A stretch of 64,000 bases of DNA from Corynebacterium glyciniphilum AJ 3170 (lineage in GTDB: Bacteria > Actinomycetota > Actinomycetes > Mycobacteriales > Mycobacteriaceae). The notes under the pieces are model-generated. The model made no database searches. It saw only the letters and a list, made by a program, of their open reading frames with translations, and had not been told where the DNA came from. The stretch is from NCBI RefSeq assembly GCF_000626675.1, contig NZ_CP006842.1:310001-374000 (forward strand), given 5' to 3'. Position 1 is the first letter of the stretch; each line of letters starts with the position of its first letter. This document shows positions 1-7,895 of this stretch, one piece after another. Position numbers and translations under genes: made by a program.

Positions 1-122
1 CCGTCGTCCACCGGCGTGCCGAGGTAGATGATGCGTTCGTCGAGCAGCCGGCTGTAGATGTCGACGGTCTTCTCGCCGTTCGGGGTCGCGGTGGTGACAT
101 AGGGGATCGGGTACGACGACAC
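1..122 (-). CDS. clpP: ATP-dependent Clp protease proteolytic subunit (second clpP), 3' part cut by window edge
   Basis: Only the first 40 or so codons are present. They start with GTG at 122, which follows the TGA of the upstream clpP (124-126) after a single base, so the two genes are almost certainly co-transcribed and translationally coupled. The visible N-terminus has the ClpP pattern of a short leader, a [18 protein letters not shown] core and an acidic turn, which forms the first strand of the ClpP fold and precedes the catalytic serine. Actinobacteria usually encode two ClpP proteins in tandem that assemble into one mixed tetradecamer fed by ClpX or ClpC. The catalytic residues lie outside the window. 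Whether this is the housekeeping P2 or a member of an accessory pair cannot be decided here. Confidence 0.85.
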   Translation of the reverse strand, partial: MSSYPIPYVTTATPNGEKTVDIYSRLLDERIIYLGTPVDD

Positions 123-123
123 G

Positions 124-756
124 TCAGCTCACCCCCAGGCCGAGCGTCGCACGACGCGTCGTCAGCCCGTCAGGGCCGGTGATCAGGTCGAGGTCGTCGA
201 TGACCCGGTCGACGAAACCGTAGTCCTTCGCCTGCTCGGCGGTGAACCACCGGTCGCGTAGCGAGTCGCGGGTGACTTTGTCGAGTGGTTGGCCGGTGTC
301 ATCGGAAATGCAGGTCAGGACGGTGTCCCGGGTGTGGCGCATGTCGGCGGCCTGAATCTCGATGTCCTGTGCAGAGCCTCCGATGCCGCCGGAACCCTGG
401 TGCAGCAGCACCTTGGCATGCGGCAGGGCGAGGCGTTTGCCCGGGGTGCCGGCGGAGAGCAGGAACTGACCGGCGCTGTAGGCCATGCCGATGTTGACGG
501 TGGCGACATCATTGGGGATGCCGCGCATGGTGTCGCGGATGGCGAGCATGCCGGGCACGGAGCCGCCGGGTGAGTTGATGAGCAGGACGATGTCGGCGGT
601 GGCGTCGCGGGCGGCGAGGAGCAGCAGGGAGGTGCACAGGCGGTTGGAGGTGTCCTGCTCCAGGGCGTCGCCGAGGACGATGATGCGACGTTCGTAGAGG
701 TCGCGGTAGATCTCCTGGTCCAGGATGCGGGTGGGGTCGGGGTTGTTCTCTGACAT
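124..756 (-). CDS. clpP: ATP-dependent Clp protease proteolytic subunit (first clpP of the pair)
   Basis: A 210-residue serine protease subunit of the barrel-shaped Clp protease. The triad is visible: Ser94 in [14 protein letters not shown], His119 in VLLHQ and Asp168 in LRDRW, all at spacings that match E. coli ClpP. The NSPGG oxyanion-side strand is at 61-65. I chose ATG 756 rather than a longer open frame reaching 921, because the extra N-terminal stretch is low-complexity, overlaps the TetR gene end and matches no ClpP leader. The next clpP follows after one base. A ClgR-like box and hairpins lie upstream between 784 and 830. The serine context (AYSAG) differs from the common AASMG form, so this may be the more divergent subunit of the pair. 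Confidence 0.93.
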   Translation of the reverse strand: MSENNPDPTRILDQEIYRDLYERRIIVLGDALEQDTSNRLCTSLLLLAARDATADIVLLINSPGGSVPGMLAIRDTMRGIPNDVATVNIGMAYSAGQFLLSAGTPGKRLALPHAKVLLHQGSGGIGGSAQDIEIQAADMRHTRDTVLTCISDDTGQPLDKVTRDSLRDRWFTAEQAKDYGFVDRVIDDLDLITGPDGLTTRRATLGLGVS

Positions 757-783
757 GGTGACCACCCTGCGCACGGCGCCGGT

Positions 784-830
784 GCAGGGCAATGCCCTGC
801 TGCCGACAGCGGATCCGCTGTGAGCGGATC
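784..830 (-). repeat. Three short, partly mutually exclusive hairpins between TetR gene and clpP
   Basis: Within 47 bp there are three perfect dyads: GCAGGGC-aat-GCCCTGC (784-800), ACAGCGGATCCGCTGT (806-821) and GATCCGC-tgtga-GCGGATC (812-830). The last two share bases, so only one can form at a time. They lie after the TetR stop and before the clpP start on the same strand, so they could end the tetR transcript, act in the clpP leader, or simply reflect protein-binding sites. Confidence 0.5.
816..826 (-). promoter_or_regulatory. ClgR-like binding box upstream of the clpP pair
   Basis: On the minus strand the sequence reads CGCTCACAGCG, which fits the core CGCYNANRGCG of the actinobacterial ClgR box known to activate clpP1P2 and clpC. 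The flanks fit the full consensus poorly. It sits 60 bp upstream of the chosen clpP start, just past the end of the TetR gene, where a clpP promoter would be expected. It is also the centre of an inverted repeat (GATCCGC at 812-818 with GCGGATC at 824-830). The functional assignment is inference. Confidence 0.5.
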
Positions 831-832
831 GG

Positions 833-1435
833 TCAGCGACCGGCGAGGTAGCTCTCCCAGCCGGGCTCGAGCAGATCGAAGACCGCGTTGACGACAGCCG
901 GGAGTTCAGCGGTCGTGGCATCGATGAGTTGTGCCTGCAGGGCGCACCGTGCGAAGGCGCGGACGGTCACGTCCGGTGTCTGCTGGCCGAGGTCGGCGGC
1001 GATGGCGTCGGCCAGGGAGTTCTCGTGCCGTAGCCACATCTTCTGCGCGTAGTCGGAGAGCGAGGGGGAGTCGTCGATGAGCTTGGTGAAGCGCTGGTGG
1101 GAACCTTCGGGGGCGTCGTCGTGCCACGCGTCCTCGCGGTAGAACTTCCGGAGGGCGTCAGGGATGCTGACACCGTCCGGGCGGTCGGAGACAGCGGAGG
1201 TGAGACGTTCGCGCATCTCATCGTCCTCGTCGACGGCGATTGCTTCTTTGCAGGGGAAGTGGGCGAAGACCGTGGTGGGGGAGACATCGGCGGCATCGGC
1301 TATTTCGCGGACGCTGACGTTGTCGAAGCCGCGCTTCAGGAAGAGTTCCAGGGCAGCGTCGGCGATCGCACGTCGGGTCGCCGCTTTCTTCCGTTCGCGT
1401 CGGGTGGGGTTACTGGTCGTGGTGTCGGCTGCCAT
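833..1435 (-). CDS. TetR-family transcriptional repressor
   Basis: A 200-residue TetR regulator. The N-terminal helix-turn-helix domain (about residues 12-65) contains RRAIADAALELFLKRGF, REIADAADVS and the recognition segment TTVFAHFPCKEA, all typical of the family. The rest is a helical ligand-binding domain that I cannot assign to a ligand. It is divergent from an MFS efflux gene, and a perfect 13+13 bp inverted repeat (1485-1513) lies between them, so the simplest reading is a drug-responsive repressor of the pump and of itself. ATG 1435 fits the usual start; an upstream GTG at 1444 is possible. Confidence 0.9.
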   Translation of the reverse strand: MAADTTTSNPTRRERKKAATRRAIADAALELFLKRGFDNVSVREIADAADVSPTTVFAHFPCKEAIAVDEDDEMRERLTSAVSDRPDGVSIPDALRKFYREDAWHDDAPEGSHQRFTKLIDDSPSLSDYAQKMWLRHENSLADAIAADLGQQTPDVTVRAFARCALQAQLIDATTAELPAVVNAVFDLLEPGWESYLAGR

Positions 1436-1484
1436 GTCCACCACACTAGCGGCGAAGGTGTAATTGATACAACACCAGATTGAC

Positions 1485-1513
1485 TTCGAAACTGTACCGA
1501 GTACAGTTTCGAA
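1485..1513. promoter_or_regulatory. Perfect TetR-type operator between tetR and MFS gene
   Basis: TTCGAAACTGTAC (1485-1497) and GTACAGTTTCGAA (1501-1513) are exact reverse complements with a 3 bp spacer. The right arm ends two bases before the chosen MFS start codon (1516). A site there would block both transcription and any leader, as in self-regulated TetR-efflux pairs. That it is the operator of the adjacent TetR protein is inferred from position and symmetry. Confidence 0.8.
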
Positions 1514-1515
1514 CC

Positions 1516-2823
1516 ATGACAAGCAATCTATCTGTGGGGACGTCGCGCTGGGCATGGCCCATGCTCGTCGCCGTCACCCTCCTCAACGTGGTCGGCATGA
1601 CCATCGTCCTGCCGATCCTCCCCTTCGTCGTCCGCGACGTGATGCCCTCCTTCGGCACCCTCGCCCTCTGGGTCGGGCTGCTCGAGGCTGTCAACGCACT
1701 CTGTGCCTTCATTGCCGCCCCGATCCTCGGCGGTATATCGGACCGGTGGGGTCGCCGTCCCGTCATTGTGATCGGCGCTTTCGGCGCCGCCGTGGGTTTC
1801 CTCGTCTTCGCCCTCGGTGGCTTCCTCGCCGGCACCTTCAGTGGCGCGATCTGGCTGCTTCTGCTCGGCAGGATCATTCAGGGTGTCACCGCCGGGGATA
1901 TGCCCGCGCTGTTCGCCTACGTCGCGGACATCACCCCGGCGAACCAGCGTGCGAAGCGCTACGGGATGCTCGGCGCCCTCACCGGTATCGGTTTCATGAT
2001 CGGCCCGGCTCTCGGCGGTCTGCTCGCCACACACAGCATTGACCTGCCGGTGCTCGCCACCGCCGGTGTCGCCCTGACCGTCGGCGTGCTCACCCTCGTT
2101 GCGCTACCCGAGAGCCATGTACCGGAGAACCGGACCGCCCGTCTCACCGTCGAACAGATTCATCCGCTGAACGTCTTCCGGGAGGCGTTCGCGCGGCCCT
2201 CGCTGCGGATGCTGCTCAGTGGATTATTGCTGGTGGCGATCCCCTTCAGCTTCTTCGTCAACAACTACAGCGTGTTGGCGATGGACACGGTCAACTGGTC
2301 GCCGACCCAGATCGGCCTGCTGAACTCCTGCATCGGTGTGCTCGACATCGTGATCCAGGGCGTGCTGCTCGGCATCCTGCTGAAGTGGGTTGGTGAACGG
2401 GGTGTGATCCTCGGCGGACTGGTCGTGCAGGCCACCGGAGTACTGCTGCTGGCGTTGCTGGCCTCGGCGTTCAACGACCCGTGGTTGCTGATCATGGGCA
2501 CCCTCATGCTCGGTGCCGGTGAAGGGCCGATGACCGCGACCCTCAATGGTGTGCTCTCCACCTCCGTCAGCGACGACGAGCAGGGATGGCTCGCCGGGGT
2601 CACCCAGGGCATGCAGAATGCTGTCGGCGTTGTCGTGCCCCTGGCCGTCGGTGTGCTCTACGGCATCGGCATCGCCGTGCCGTACTGGATCGCCCTGGTG
2701 CTGCTGTGTGCCGCGTTCGTTGTCCTGTCCCGGGCAGCCTTCGACAGCCCGTCGCGGGGGCGCCGGGCGCCTGAACGGCCCGGCGCAGCTACCGAGCCTG
2801 AACCCTCTCTCCACCGCGGATGA
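1516..2823 (+). CDS. MFS efflux transporter
   Basis: A 435-residue, 12-helix major facilitator. The loop between helices 2 and 3 has GGISDRWGRRPV, the family signature, and the first helix begins at LVAVTLLNVVGMTIVLPILPF. The general shape (TetA/Bmr-like drug:H+ antiporter) and the divergent TetR gene suggest export of a toxic compound; substrate unknown. The start is uncertain: ATG 1516 has no Shine-Dalgarno because the operator occupies that space, so the mRNA may be leaderless. A TTG at 1480 would also be in frame but would place codons across the operator. The 3' end overlaps the end of nagA on the other strand by 35 bp. Confidence 0.85.
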   Translation: MTSNLSVGTSRWAWPMLVAVTLLNVVGMTIVLPILPFVVRDVMPSFGTLALWVGLLEAVNALCAFIAAPILGGISDRWGRRPVIVIGAFGAAVGFLVFALGGFLAGTFSGAIWLLLLGRIIQGVTAGDMPALFAYVADITPANQRAKRYGMLGALTGIGFMIGPALGGLLATHSIDLPVLATAGVALTVGVLTLVALPESHVPENRTARLTVEQIHPLNVFREAFARPSLRMLLSGLLLVAIPFSFFVNNYSVLAMDTVNWSPTQIGLLNSCIGVLDIVIQGVLLGILLKWVGERGVILGGLVVQATGVLLLALLASAFNDPWLLIMGTLMLGAGEGPMTATLNGVLSTSVSDDEQGWLAGVTQGMQNAVGVVVPLAVGVLYGIGIAVPYWIALVLLCAAFVVLSRAAFDSPSRGRRAPERPGAATEPEPSLHRG

Positions 2824-3955
2824 CCAGCTCGACCTGGAGTGCGCCGTTCAGGACGACGAGGTCTGCGCGTCCTCCGACGTGCAGACCGGCGGTGGGGAAG
2901 CCGACCGCGCGCGCCGGATTCACCGAGGTCTGCCGGACGGCCTGCAGCAGGGCGGCGTCCCGGTCAGTGGCGTCGGTGCTGCCGGCGGTGCCGTGTGCGA
3001 CGGCGAAACGGAACAGCTGGTCCATCGTGGCGGTGCTGCCGGCGATGGTGTCGGTGCCGGCCACACGCGCCACGCCGTCGACCACATCCACACCGAGAGT
3101 GCCGAGCCGGTAGCTCCCGTCGGGCATACCCGCGGCGGCCATGGCGTCGGTGACGAGGGTGACGCGGTCGGGGCCGACAAGCTCACAGACACCGCGGTAG
3201 AGCGAGGGGTGCAGGTGGACACCGTCGCCGATCATCTCCACGGTGACCCGCGGGTCCTCGACGAGGGCGGTCACCGGGCCCGGCTCACGGTGGTGGACCG
3301 GGCGCATGGCGTTGAACAGGTGCGTCCCGACCCGGGCGCCGGCGTCGATAGCGGTGAGGGTCTGTTCGTAGGACGCGTCGGTGTGGCCGACGGCGGCGAC
3401 GACGCCGGCGTCGACGAGCTGACGGATCGCGTCCACTCCGCCGTCGAGCTCAGGGGCGACGGTGGCCATGCGTACCGTGTCGCGTGCGGCGTCGAGGACG
3501 CGGGTGATCTCGCCGGGATCAGGGTTGCGCAGCGCCGTCGGGTCGTGTGCACCCTTCTTCGACGGGGCGAGCCACGGACCCTCGAGGTGGATGCCGGCGA
3601 CGAGTCCGTCGCGCACGTGGCCGGACAGGACGTCGACCTGGCGGAGCAGCTCGTCGGGGTGAGCAGAGACCAGCGACGCCATGATCGTGGTCGTTCCGTG
3701 GGCGGCGTGCATCGCGACTGCAGTGGCGGTCTCCTCGTCGGTGGCGACGGGGAAAGCACCGCCACCACCACCGTGGACGTGCATGTCGACGAAGCCGGGC
3801 ACGACGGTTACGTCACCGAGGGCGAGGTCGCCGTCTGCCGTGGGGCGAGGCGGATCGCCCAGGCCGAGAGCAGTGACGCTTCCGTCGCTGATCTCCATCC
3901 ATCCGGGGCGCAGCACCTCCTCGCCGGTGACCAGCACACCCGCGGTGACGAGCAT
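2789..3955 (-). CDS. nagA: N-acetylglucosamine-6-phosphate deacetylase
   Basis: A 388-residue amidohydrolase-fold enzyme that removes acetate from GlcNAc-6-P, giving glucosamine-6-P for NagB. Diagnostic motifs are FVDMHVHGG (metal site near residues 59-61), GIHLEGPWL (metal-binding Glu), VGHTDAS, THLFNAMRP and LVTDAMAAAG with the catalytic Asp. The start ATG 3955 lies two bases after the nagB stop, so the two are co-translated. The C-terminal GGRADLVVLNGAL is the usual beta-sandwich end of the family. Order on the minus strand is PTS gene, nagB, nagA, a single sugar-use operon. Confidence 0.95.
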   Translation of the reverse strand: MLVTAGVLVTGEEVLRPGWMEISDGSVTALGLGDPPRPTADGDLALGDVTVVPGFVDMHVHGGGGGAFPVATDEETATAVAMHAAHGTTTIMASLVSAHPDELLRQVDVLSGHVRDGLVAGIHLEGPWLAPSKKGAHDPTALRNPDPGEITRVLDAARDTVRMATVAPELDGGVDAIRQLVDAGVVAAVGHTDASYEQTLTAIDAGARVGTHLFNAMRPVHHREPGPVTALVEDPRVTVEMIGDGVHLHPSLYRGVCELVGPDRVTLVTDAMAAAGMPDGSYRLGTLGVDVVDGVARVAGTDTIAGSTATMDQLFRFAVAHGTAGSTDATDRDAALLQAVRQTSVNPARAVGFPTAGLHVGGRADLVVLNGALQVELVIRGGERVQAR

Positions 3956-3957
3956 GC

Positions 3958-4743
3958 TCACAACCCCTGCCAGACGGGCTTGGCGGCGTACGTCTGTCGG
4001 TAGTAGTTCGCCAGCTGGAGGCGTCCTGCGGCGGCCTCGTCGACCAGCACGGAGACGTGCGGGTGGTGTTGGAGTATTGTCGCAGGCCACAGGGCGCTGA
4101 CGCCGCCCTCAGCCAGTTGGTGCACGGCTTCGGCCTTATTCTGTCCGGTGGCGACGAGCACGATGTGGCGGGCCTCCATGATGGTCGCAAGGCCCTGGGT
4201 GAGGCACTGTGTGGGAACCTGGTCGAGGTCGTCGTCGAAGAAGCGGGCGTTGTCGATGCGGGTCTGGCGGGTCAGTGTCTTGATGCGGGTGCGCGACGCC
4301 AGCGAGGATCCGGGTTCGTTGAAGGCGATGTGCCCGTCGGTACCGATGCCGAGGATCTGCAGGTCCACTCCGCCGGCGGCGTGGATGGCCTCCTCGTAGC
4401 TCTGGCAGGCGGCGGGGATGTCGGTCGCCAGGCCGTTGGGTCCCTGGACGGAGCCGGGTTCGAAGTCGACTCTGGAGGTGAACTCCTTGTGGATGACGTT
4501 GGCGTAGCGCTCCGGGTGGCCGGCGTCGAGGCCGACGTACTCGTCGAGAGTGAAGGCGCGGGCCTGGGCGAAGGAGACGTCGCCGGCGTCGTACCGGGCT
4601 GCGAGGTTGTCGTACACCGGCAGGGGAGATGAGCCGGTCGCGAGGCCGAGGACGGCGCCGGGCTTGCGGTCGAGCAGGGCGGTGACGGCGTCGCCGGCGA
4701 GGTCGCCGATGGCGTCGGAGTCGGGGAGGATGATGATTTCCAT
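3958..4743 (-). CDS. nagB: Glucosamine-6-phosphate deaminase
   Basis: A 261-residue cytoplasmic aldose-ketose isomerase/deaminase that turns glucosamine-6-P into fructose-6-P and ammonia. Family motifs are present in order: GLATGSSPLPVY (phosphate loop), TLDEYVGL with the catalytic Asp-Glu near residues 67-68, and GIGTDGHIAFNEPGSS with the Asp, His and Glu of the ring-opening site. Length matches the family (about 260). It sits six bases after the PTS transporter gene and two bases before nagA, completing the route from external GlcNAc to glycolysis. Confidence 0.96.
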   Translation of the reverse strand: MEIIILPDSDAIGDLAGDAVTALLDRKPGAVLGLATGSSPLPVYDNLAARYDAGDVSFAQARAFTLDEYVGLDAGHPERYANVIHKEFTSRVDFEPGSVQGPNGLATDIPAACQSYEEAIHAAGGVDLQILGIGTDGHIAFNEPGSSLASRTRIKTLTRQTRIDNARFFDDDLDQVPTQCLTQGLATIMEARHIVLVATGQNKAEAVHQLAEGGVSALWPATILQHHPHVSVLVDEAAAGRLQLANYYRQTYAAKPVWQGL

Positions 4744-4749
4744 GCGTGC

Positions 4750-6858
4750 CTACTTCTTCTTGGTGACGGTGAACAGCGGGCGCATCGAGGACACCGGCGC
4801 GGGGGCGTCGGCGAGTTCGTCGACGGTGGCACCGCGGGCATCCATGACGACGACGGGAACGACAGTGGGGTATCCGGTCGCGGCGACCGCCGCGACATCG
4901 TAGGTGATGATCGGCTGGCCGGCGACCACGCGGTCGCCCTTGGCCGCGTGGGCGGTGAACCCCTCACCCTTGAGCTTCACGGTATCCAGGCCGAGGTGCA
5001 CGAGGACGGCGGTCTTGTCGTCGGTCATGATGGCGTAGGCGTGCGGCAGCAGCTGCATGAGCTTACCGGAGACCGGTGCGACGGCCTCCATGACGTCGCC
5101 GGCGGGTTCGATGGCGAGGCCTGGGCCGACGGTGCCGGCGGCGAAGGTCTTGTCCGGGACCTCGGACAGTGCGACGGTGCGGCCCTGGATCGGGGCACGG
5201 ACCAGGGTGGGTTCGGGGAGGGCTTCCGCCTCGGCGATCTCAGCGGCGGTCTCCTGCTCGACCGGCGCGACGACGGGCGCGGTGACCGGTGCAGGGGACT
5301 CGGCAGGGGCAGGCCCGGCGAGCGCGGCCTTGATCTCGTCCTTCAGGACGTCCGACTGGGTACCGAACACGGCTTGGACGTTGTTGCCGACCTCCATGAC
5401 GCCGGCAGCGCCGAGGGACTGGAGTGCTCCCTTGTCCACGGTGTTCGTGTCGGCGACCTCCATGCGCAGGCGGGTGATGCAGGCATCGACACCGACGAGA
5501 TTGTCGCGCCCGCCGAAGGCGGCGATGAGCTGCTCGGCGCGTGCGGTGCCGGTGGAGGTCCCGTCGGACGTCTGGGCGGCCTGGGATGCCTCGAACTCCT
5601 CATCCGGTGCACGGCCCGGAGTGCGCAGATTCCAGCGCACGATCGCGAACCGGAACAACACGTAGTACAGCACGGCGAACACGAGACCCTGCACGACGAG
5701 CAACGGAATGTTTTGCGCAGCCGGCGCAGTGCCATAGAGCAGCAGGTCGATCAACCCGGCAGAGAAGGAGAAGCCGAGGTGCACGTCCAGTAGGTTGGCA
5801 ACCGCCAGGGAGAGCCCGGTGAGCACGGCGTGAATCACGTACAACGGGAAGGCCAGGAACATGAAGGCGAACTCGAGGGGTTCGGTCACTCCAGTGAGGA
5901 AGGCGGTGAGACCGGCAGCGGAGAAGATGCCGATGGCGACCTTCTTCTGCCGTGGCTTGGCGACATGGATCATCGCCAGGGCGGCCGCAGGCAGCCCGAA
6001 CATCAGCACCGGGTAGAAACCGGAGGTCAATGTACCTGCGGAGGGGTCGCCCGCGGCGAAACGGCTGAGTTCACCGGTGACCAGACCGTTTGCGCCCTCG
6101 TAGTCACCGTAGATGAACCAGATGAACGTGTTGAGGATGTGGTGCAGGCCCAGGGGGATGAGCATGCGGTTGGCGAAGCCGTAGACGAAGGCGCCCAACG
6201 CGCCGGAACCCGCGATGAACTCGCCGACGGACGTCAGTCCGCTGTTGAACAGCGGGTACACGTAGGACATGGCGAAGCTGACGAACAGTACCGCCAATGA
6301 CACGACGATAGGGACGAAACGGCGTCCACCGAAGAATCCGAGATACGGGGGCAGTTCGATGTCGTGGTACCTGTCGAACAGCCATGCGGTGATCAGGCCG
6401 ACGATGATGCCACCGAAGACGCTGTAGTCGATCATCGCCTGGTCGCCGGCGGCATCGGTCACCCCCTCGAGGACGACGGGGGACATGGTGTCGAACACGG
6501 AGGTCATCACCAGGTAACCGGCGACGGCGGCGAGCGCAGTGGAGCCGTCCGCCTTTTTCGCGAAGCCGATCGCCACACCGACGGCGAAGAGAATGGCGAG
6601 GTTGCCGAAGAGACCGTCGCCGGCGGCGCTCATCGAGTCGAAGAATGGCCCGATGACAGGAATATCGGTGCCACCGAGCAGATCATCCTGACCGAGGCGG
6701 AGCAGAATACCTGCGGCGGGCAGCAGGGCGATGGGCAGCATGAGGCTCTTGCCGAGCCTCTGAAGCTGGGCGAATCCGGGAATGCGCAGTCCCTTACGCT
6801 TCTTTCCGGTGGCGGTGTCCGCCGTTCCGGGATCCTGGGTGGTGTGTGGGGTGGTCAC
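4750..6858 (-). CDS. nagE: PTS N-acetylglucosamine transporter, fused IICBA
   Basis: A 702-residue phosphotransferase permease. Residues about 20-400 are the membrane IIC domain (FAQLQRLGKSLMLPIALLPAAG start and a GLHHILNTFIWFIYGDY loop). About 445-520 is IIB with the phospho-cysteine in DACITRLR. About 560-695 is IIA of the glucose type with the phospho-histidine in VLVHLGLDTVKL. A proline/alanine linker rich in PAPV joins IIB and IIA. The start is GTG 6858, preceded by AGGAG at good spacing. The neighbours nagB and nagA make GlcNAc the likely substrate. Two dre-like operators lie upstream, so the adjacent GntR protein should repress it. Confidence 0.93.
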   Translation of the reverse strand: MTTPHTTQDPGTADTATGKKRKGLRIPGFAQLQRLGKSLMLPIALLPAAGILLRLGQDDLLGGTDIPVIGPFFDSMSAAGDGLFGNLAILFAVGVAIGFAKKADGSTALAAVAGYLVMTSVFDTMSPVVLEGVTDAAGDQAMIDYSVFGGIIVGLITAWLFDRYHDIELPPYLGFFGGRRFVPIVVSLAVLFVSFAMSYVYPLFNSGLTSVGEFIAGSGALGAFVYGFANRMLIPLGLHHILNTFIWFIYGDYEGANGLVTGELSRFAAGDPSAGTLTSGFYPVLMFGLPAAALAMIHVAKPRQKKVAIGIFSAAGLTAFLTGVTEPLEFAFMFLAFPLYVIHAVLTGLSLAVANLLDVHLGFSFSAGLIDLLLYGTAPAAQNIPLLVVQGLVFAVLYYVLFRFAIVRWNLRTPGRAPDEEFEASQAAQTSDGTSTGTARAEQLIAAFGGRDNLVGVDACITRLRMEVADTNTVDKGALQSLGAAGVMEVGNNVQAVFGTQSDVLKDEIKAALAGPAPAESPAPVTAPVVAPVEQETAAEIAEAEALPEPTLVRAPIQGRTVALSEVPDKTFAAGTVGPGLAIEPAGDVMEAVAPVSGKLMQLLPHAYAIMTDDKTAVLVHLGLDTVKLKGEGFTAHAAKGDRVVAGQPIITYDVAAVAATGYPTVVPVVVMDARGATVDELADAPAPVSSMRPLFTVTKKK

Positions 6859-6935
6859 GGGAGGCTCCTCGCGTCAGTGGGGGTCCGGGGCCGGTCGAGG
6901 ATCGTGGGCAGACCGGAGGGACCAGTACCGATAAT

Positions 6936-6951
6936 ATTGGACTAGACCAAT
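6936..6951. promoter_or_regulatory. NagR/DasR-type operator (dre), PTS side
   Basis: ATTGGACTAGACCAAT is a near-perfect palindrome matching the actinobacterial dre element (ACTGGTCTAGACCAGT type) bound by DasR/NagR GntR-family repressors. It lies about 80 bp upstream of the PTS start in the divergent nagE-nagR interval, beside a second copy at 6987-7002. Confidence 0.75.
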
Positions 6952-6986
6952 TGACTGTGTCAAGGGTCACGTTAAAGGAATGATTG

Positions 6987-7002
6987 TTTGGTCTACACCA
7001 AT
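6987..7002. promoter_or_regulatory. NagR/DasR-type operator (dre), regulator side
   Basis: TTTGGTCTACACCAAT matches the dre palindrome with two deviations. It ends 17 bp before the nagR start codon, where it would block nagR expression. Its centre is 51 bp from that of the 6936-6951 site, so the two could be bound together. Confidence 0.65.
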
Positions 7003-7019
7003 GCCGGTACGGTGTACTC

Positions 7020-7715
7020 ATGAAGGTGCCCAAGTACTACCTGGTCAAGAACCAGATCCTCGAGCTCATCGCGGGTCTCGAGCCCGGGGCTGCGGTACCT
7101 ACCGAGCGTGAGCTCGCCGGACATTTCGCCACGTCACGGACGACCGTGCGGCAGGCGATCGCCGAACTGGTCGCTGACGGACGCCTGGAGCGGACACAAG
7201 GGCGTGGCACATTTGTGGCATCCCCGAAAATGCTGTTGCTCCCTCAGGTGTCGTTCTCCAGCAATGCGGTGTCCCAGGGGTGGCGGCCGGGACGGGTGGT
7301 CGTGTCCGCACGCTGTGAGGAGGCGTCCGAGACGGTGCGGGAGAACCTGCAGCTGGAACCGGGCTCCGTGATCACCCGCTTCGAGGTGCTGCGCACGGTG
7401 GACGGTGAACCGCTGGCACATGAGACCGTGCACTTGCCCGGGGATCTCACGGAGTTGACGGAGCGCCTTGAGGCACAGGATTCGTTGTACCGGATGCTGG
7501 CCGCGGAGTATGACATGGAGATCGTCGAGGTCGAAGACGTCGTGGAGACGATCCCGTGCAATCCGGTGCGTGCTGACCTGCTGGGGGTGACAACCGGGCT
7601 ACCACTGCTGCTGGTGCACCGCACCGGGTTCGGCAAGGGTGACAGGCCGGTGGAATGGACCGAGTCAGCGTTCCGCGGCGACCGCTACCGTTTCGTCTCA
7701 CGACGAAGGCTGTAA
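7020..7715 (+). CDS. nagR: GntR/HutC-family repressor of GlcNAc genes (NagR/DasR-like)
   Basis: A 231-residue regulator. The N-terminal winged helix (about 8-70) contains PKYYLVKNQILELI, PTERELAGHFATSRTTVRQAI and GRGTFVA, and a UTRA effector domain follows (about 85-225). UTRA proteins of this type bind GlcNAc-6-P or GlcN-6-P. ATG 7020 was chosen because the AAAGG near 6974 and the operator lie upstream and the protein then begins as family members do. It is divergent from nagE with two dre sites between, which makes self- and operon repression the straightforward inference. Confidence 0.9.
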   Translation: MKVPKYYLVKNQILELIAGLEPGAAVPTERELAGHFATSRTTVRQAIAELVADGRLERTQGRGTFVASPKMLLLPQVSFSSNAVSQGWRPGRVVVSARCEEASETVRENLQLEPGSVITRFEVLRTVDGEPLAHETVHLPGDLTELTERLEAQDSLYRMLAAEYDMEIVEVEDVVETIPCNPVRADLLGVTTGLPLLLVHRTGFGKGDRPVEWTESAFRGDRYRFVSRRRL

Positions 7716-7718
7716 GTG

Positions 7719-7895
7719 TTAGTCCTTCCGGGTCATCCGGTTGGCACGGAGCTTGGCGAGGATGCCGACGACCATCAGTAATAGGCCGGCAGCGAGGAAC
7801 CGGTCGGGCAGAACGCCGAGAACTCCGAGAAGGACGATGATCAGTCCGACGAGTTCAGCTGTCCAGGCGATGATGTTCATGGTGCCGGGGTTCAT
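7719..7895 (-). CDS. Small two-helix membrane protein
   Basis: A 58-residue protein starting MNPGTMNIIAWTAELVG, with two hydrophobic stretches (about 8-25 and 30-47) separated by a short PDRF turn and ending in a basic tail (RANRMTRKD). This is a double-span hairpin with positive-inside topology. The ATG at 7895 overlaps the stop of the TetR gene as ATGA, so it is translated with that gene. I do not recognise the family; small proteins of this shape are often loosely annotated as hypothetical membrane proteins. The ORF could be read longer to 7946, but that would run inside the regulator. Confidence 0.65.
   Translation of the reverse strand: MNPGTMNIIAWTAELVGLIIVLLGVLGVLPDRFLAAGLLLMVVGILAKLRANRMTRKD

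Noticed and set aside
2546..4003. 485-codon open frame on the plus strand opposite nagA
   Set aside because: Antisense shadow; the nagA reading has metal sites and catalytic motifs, this frame has none.
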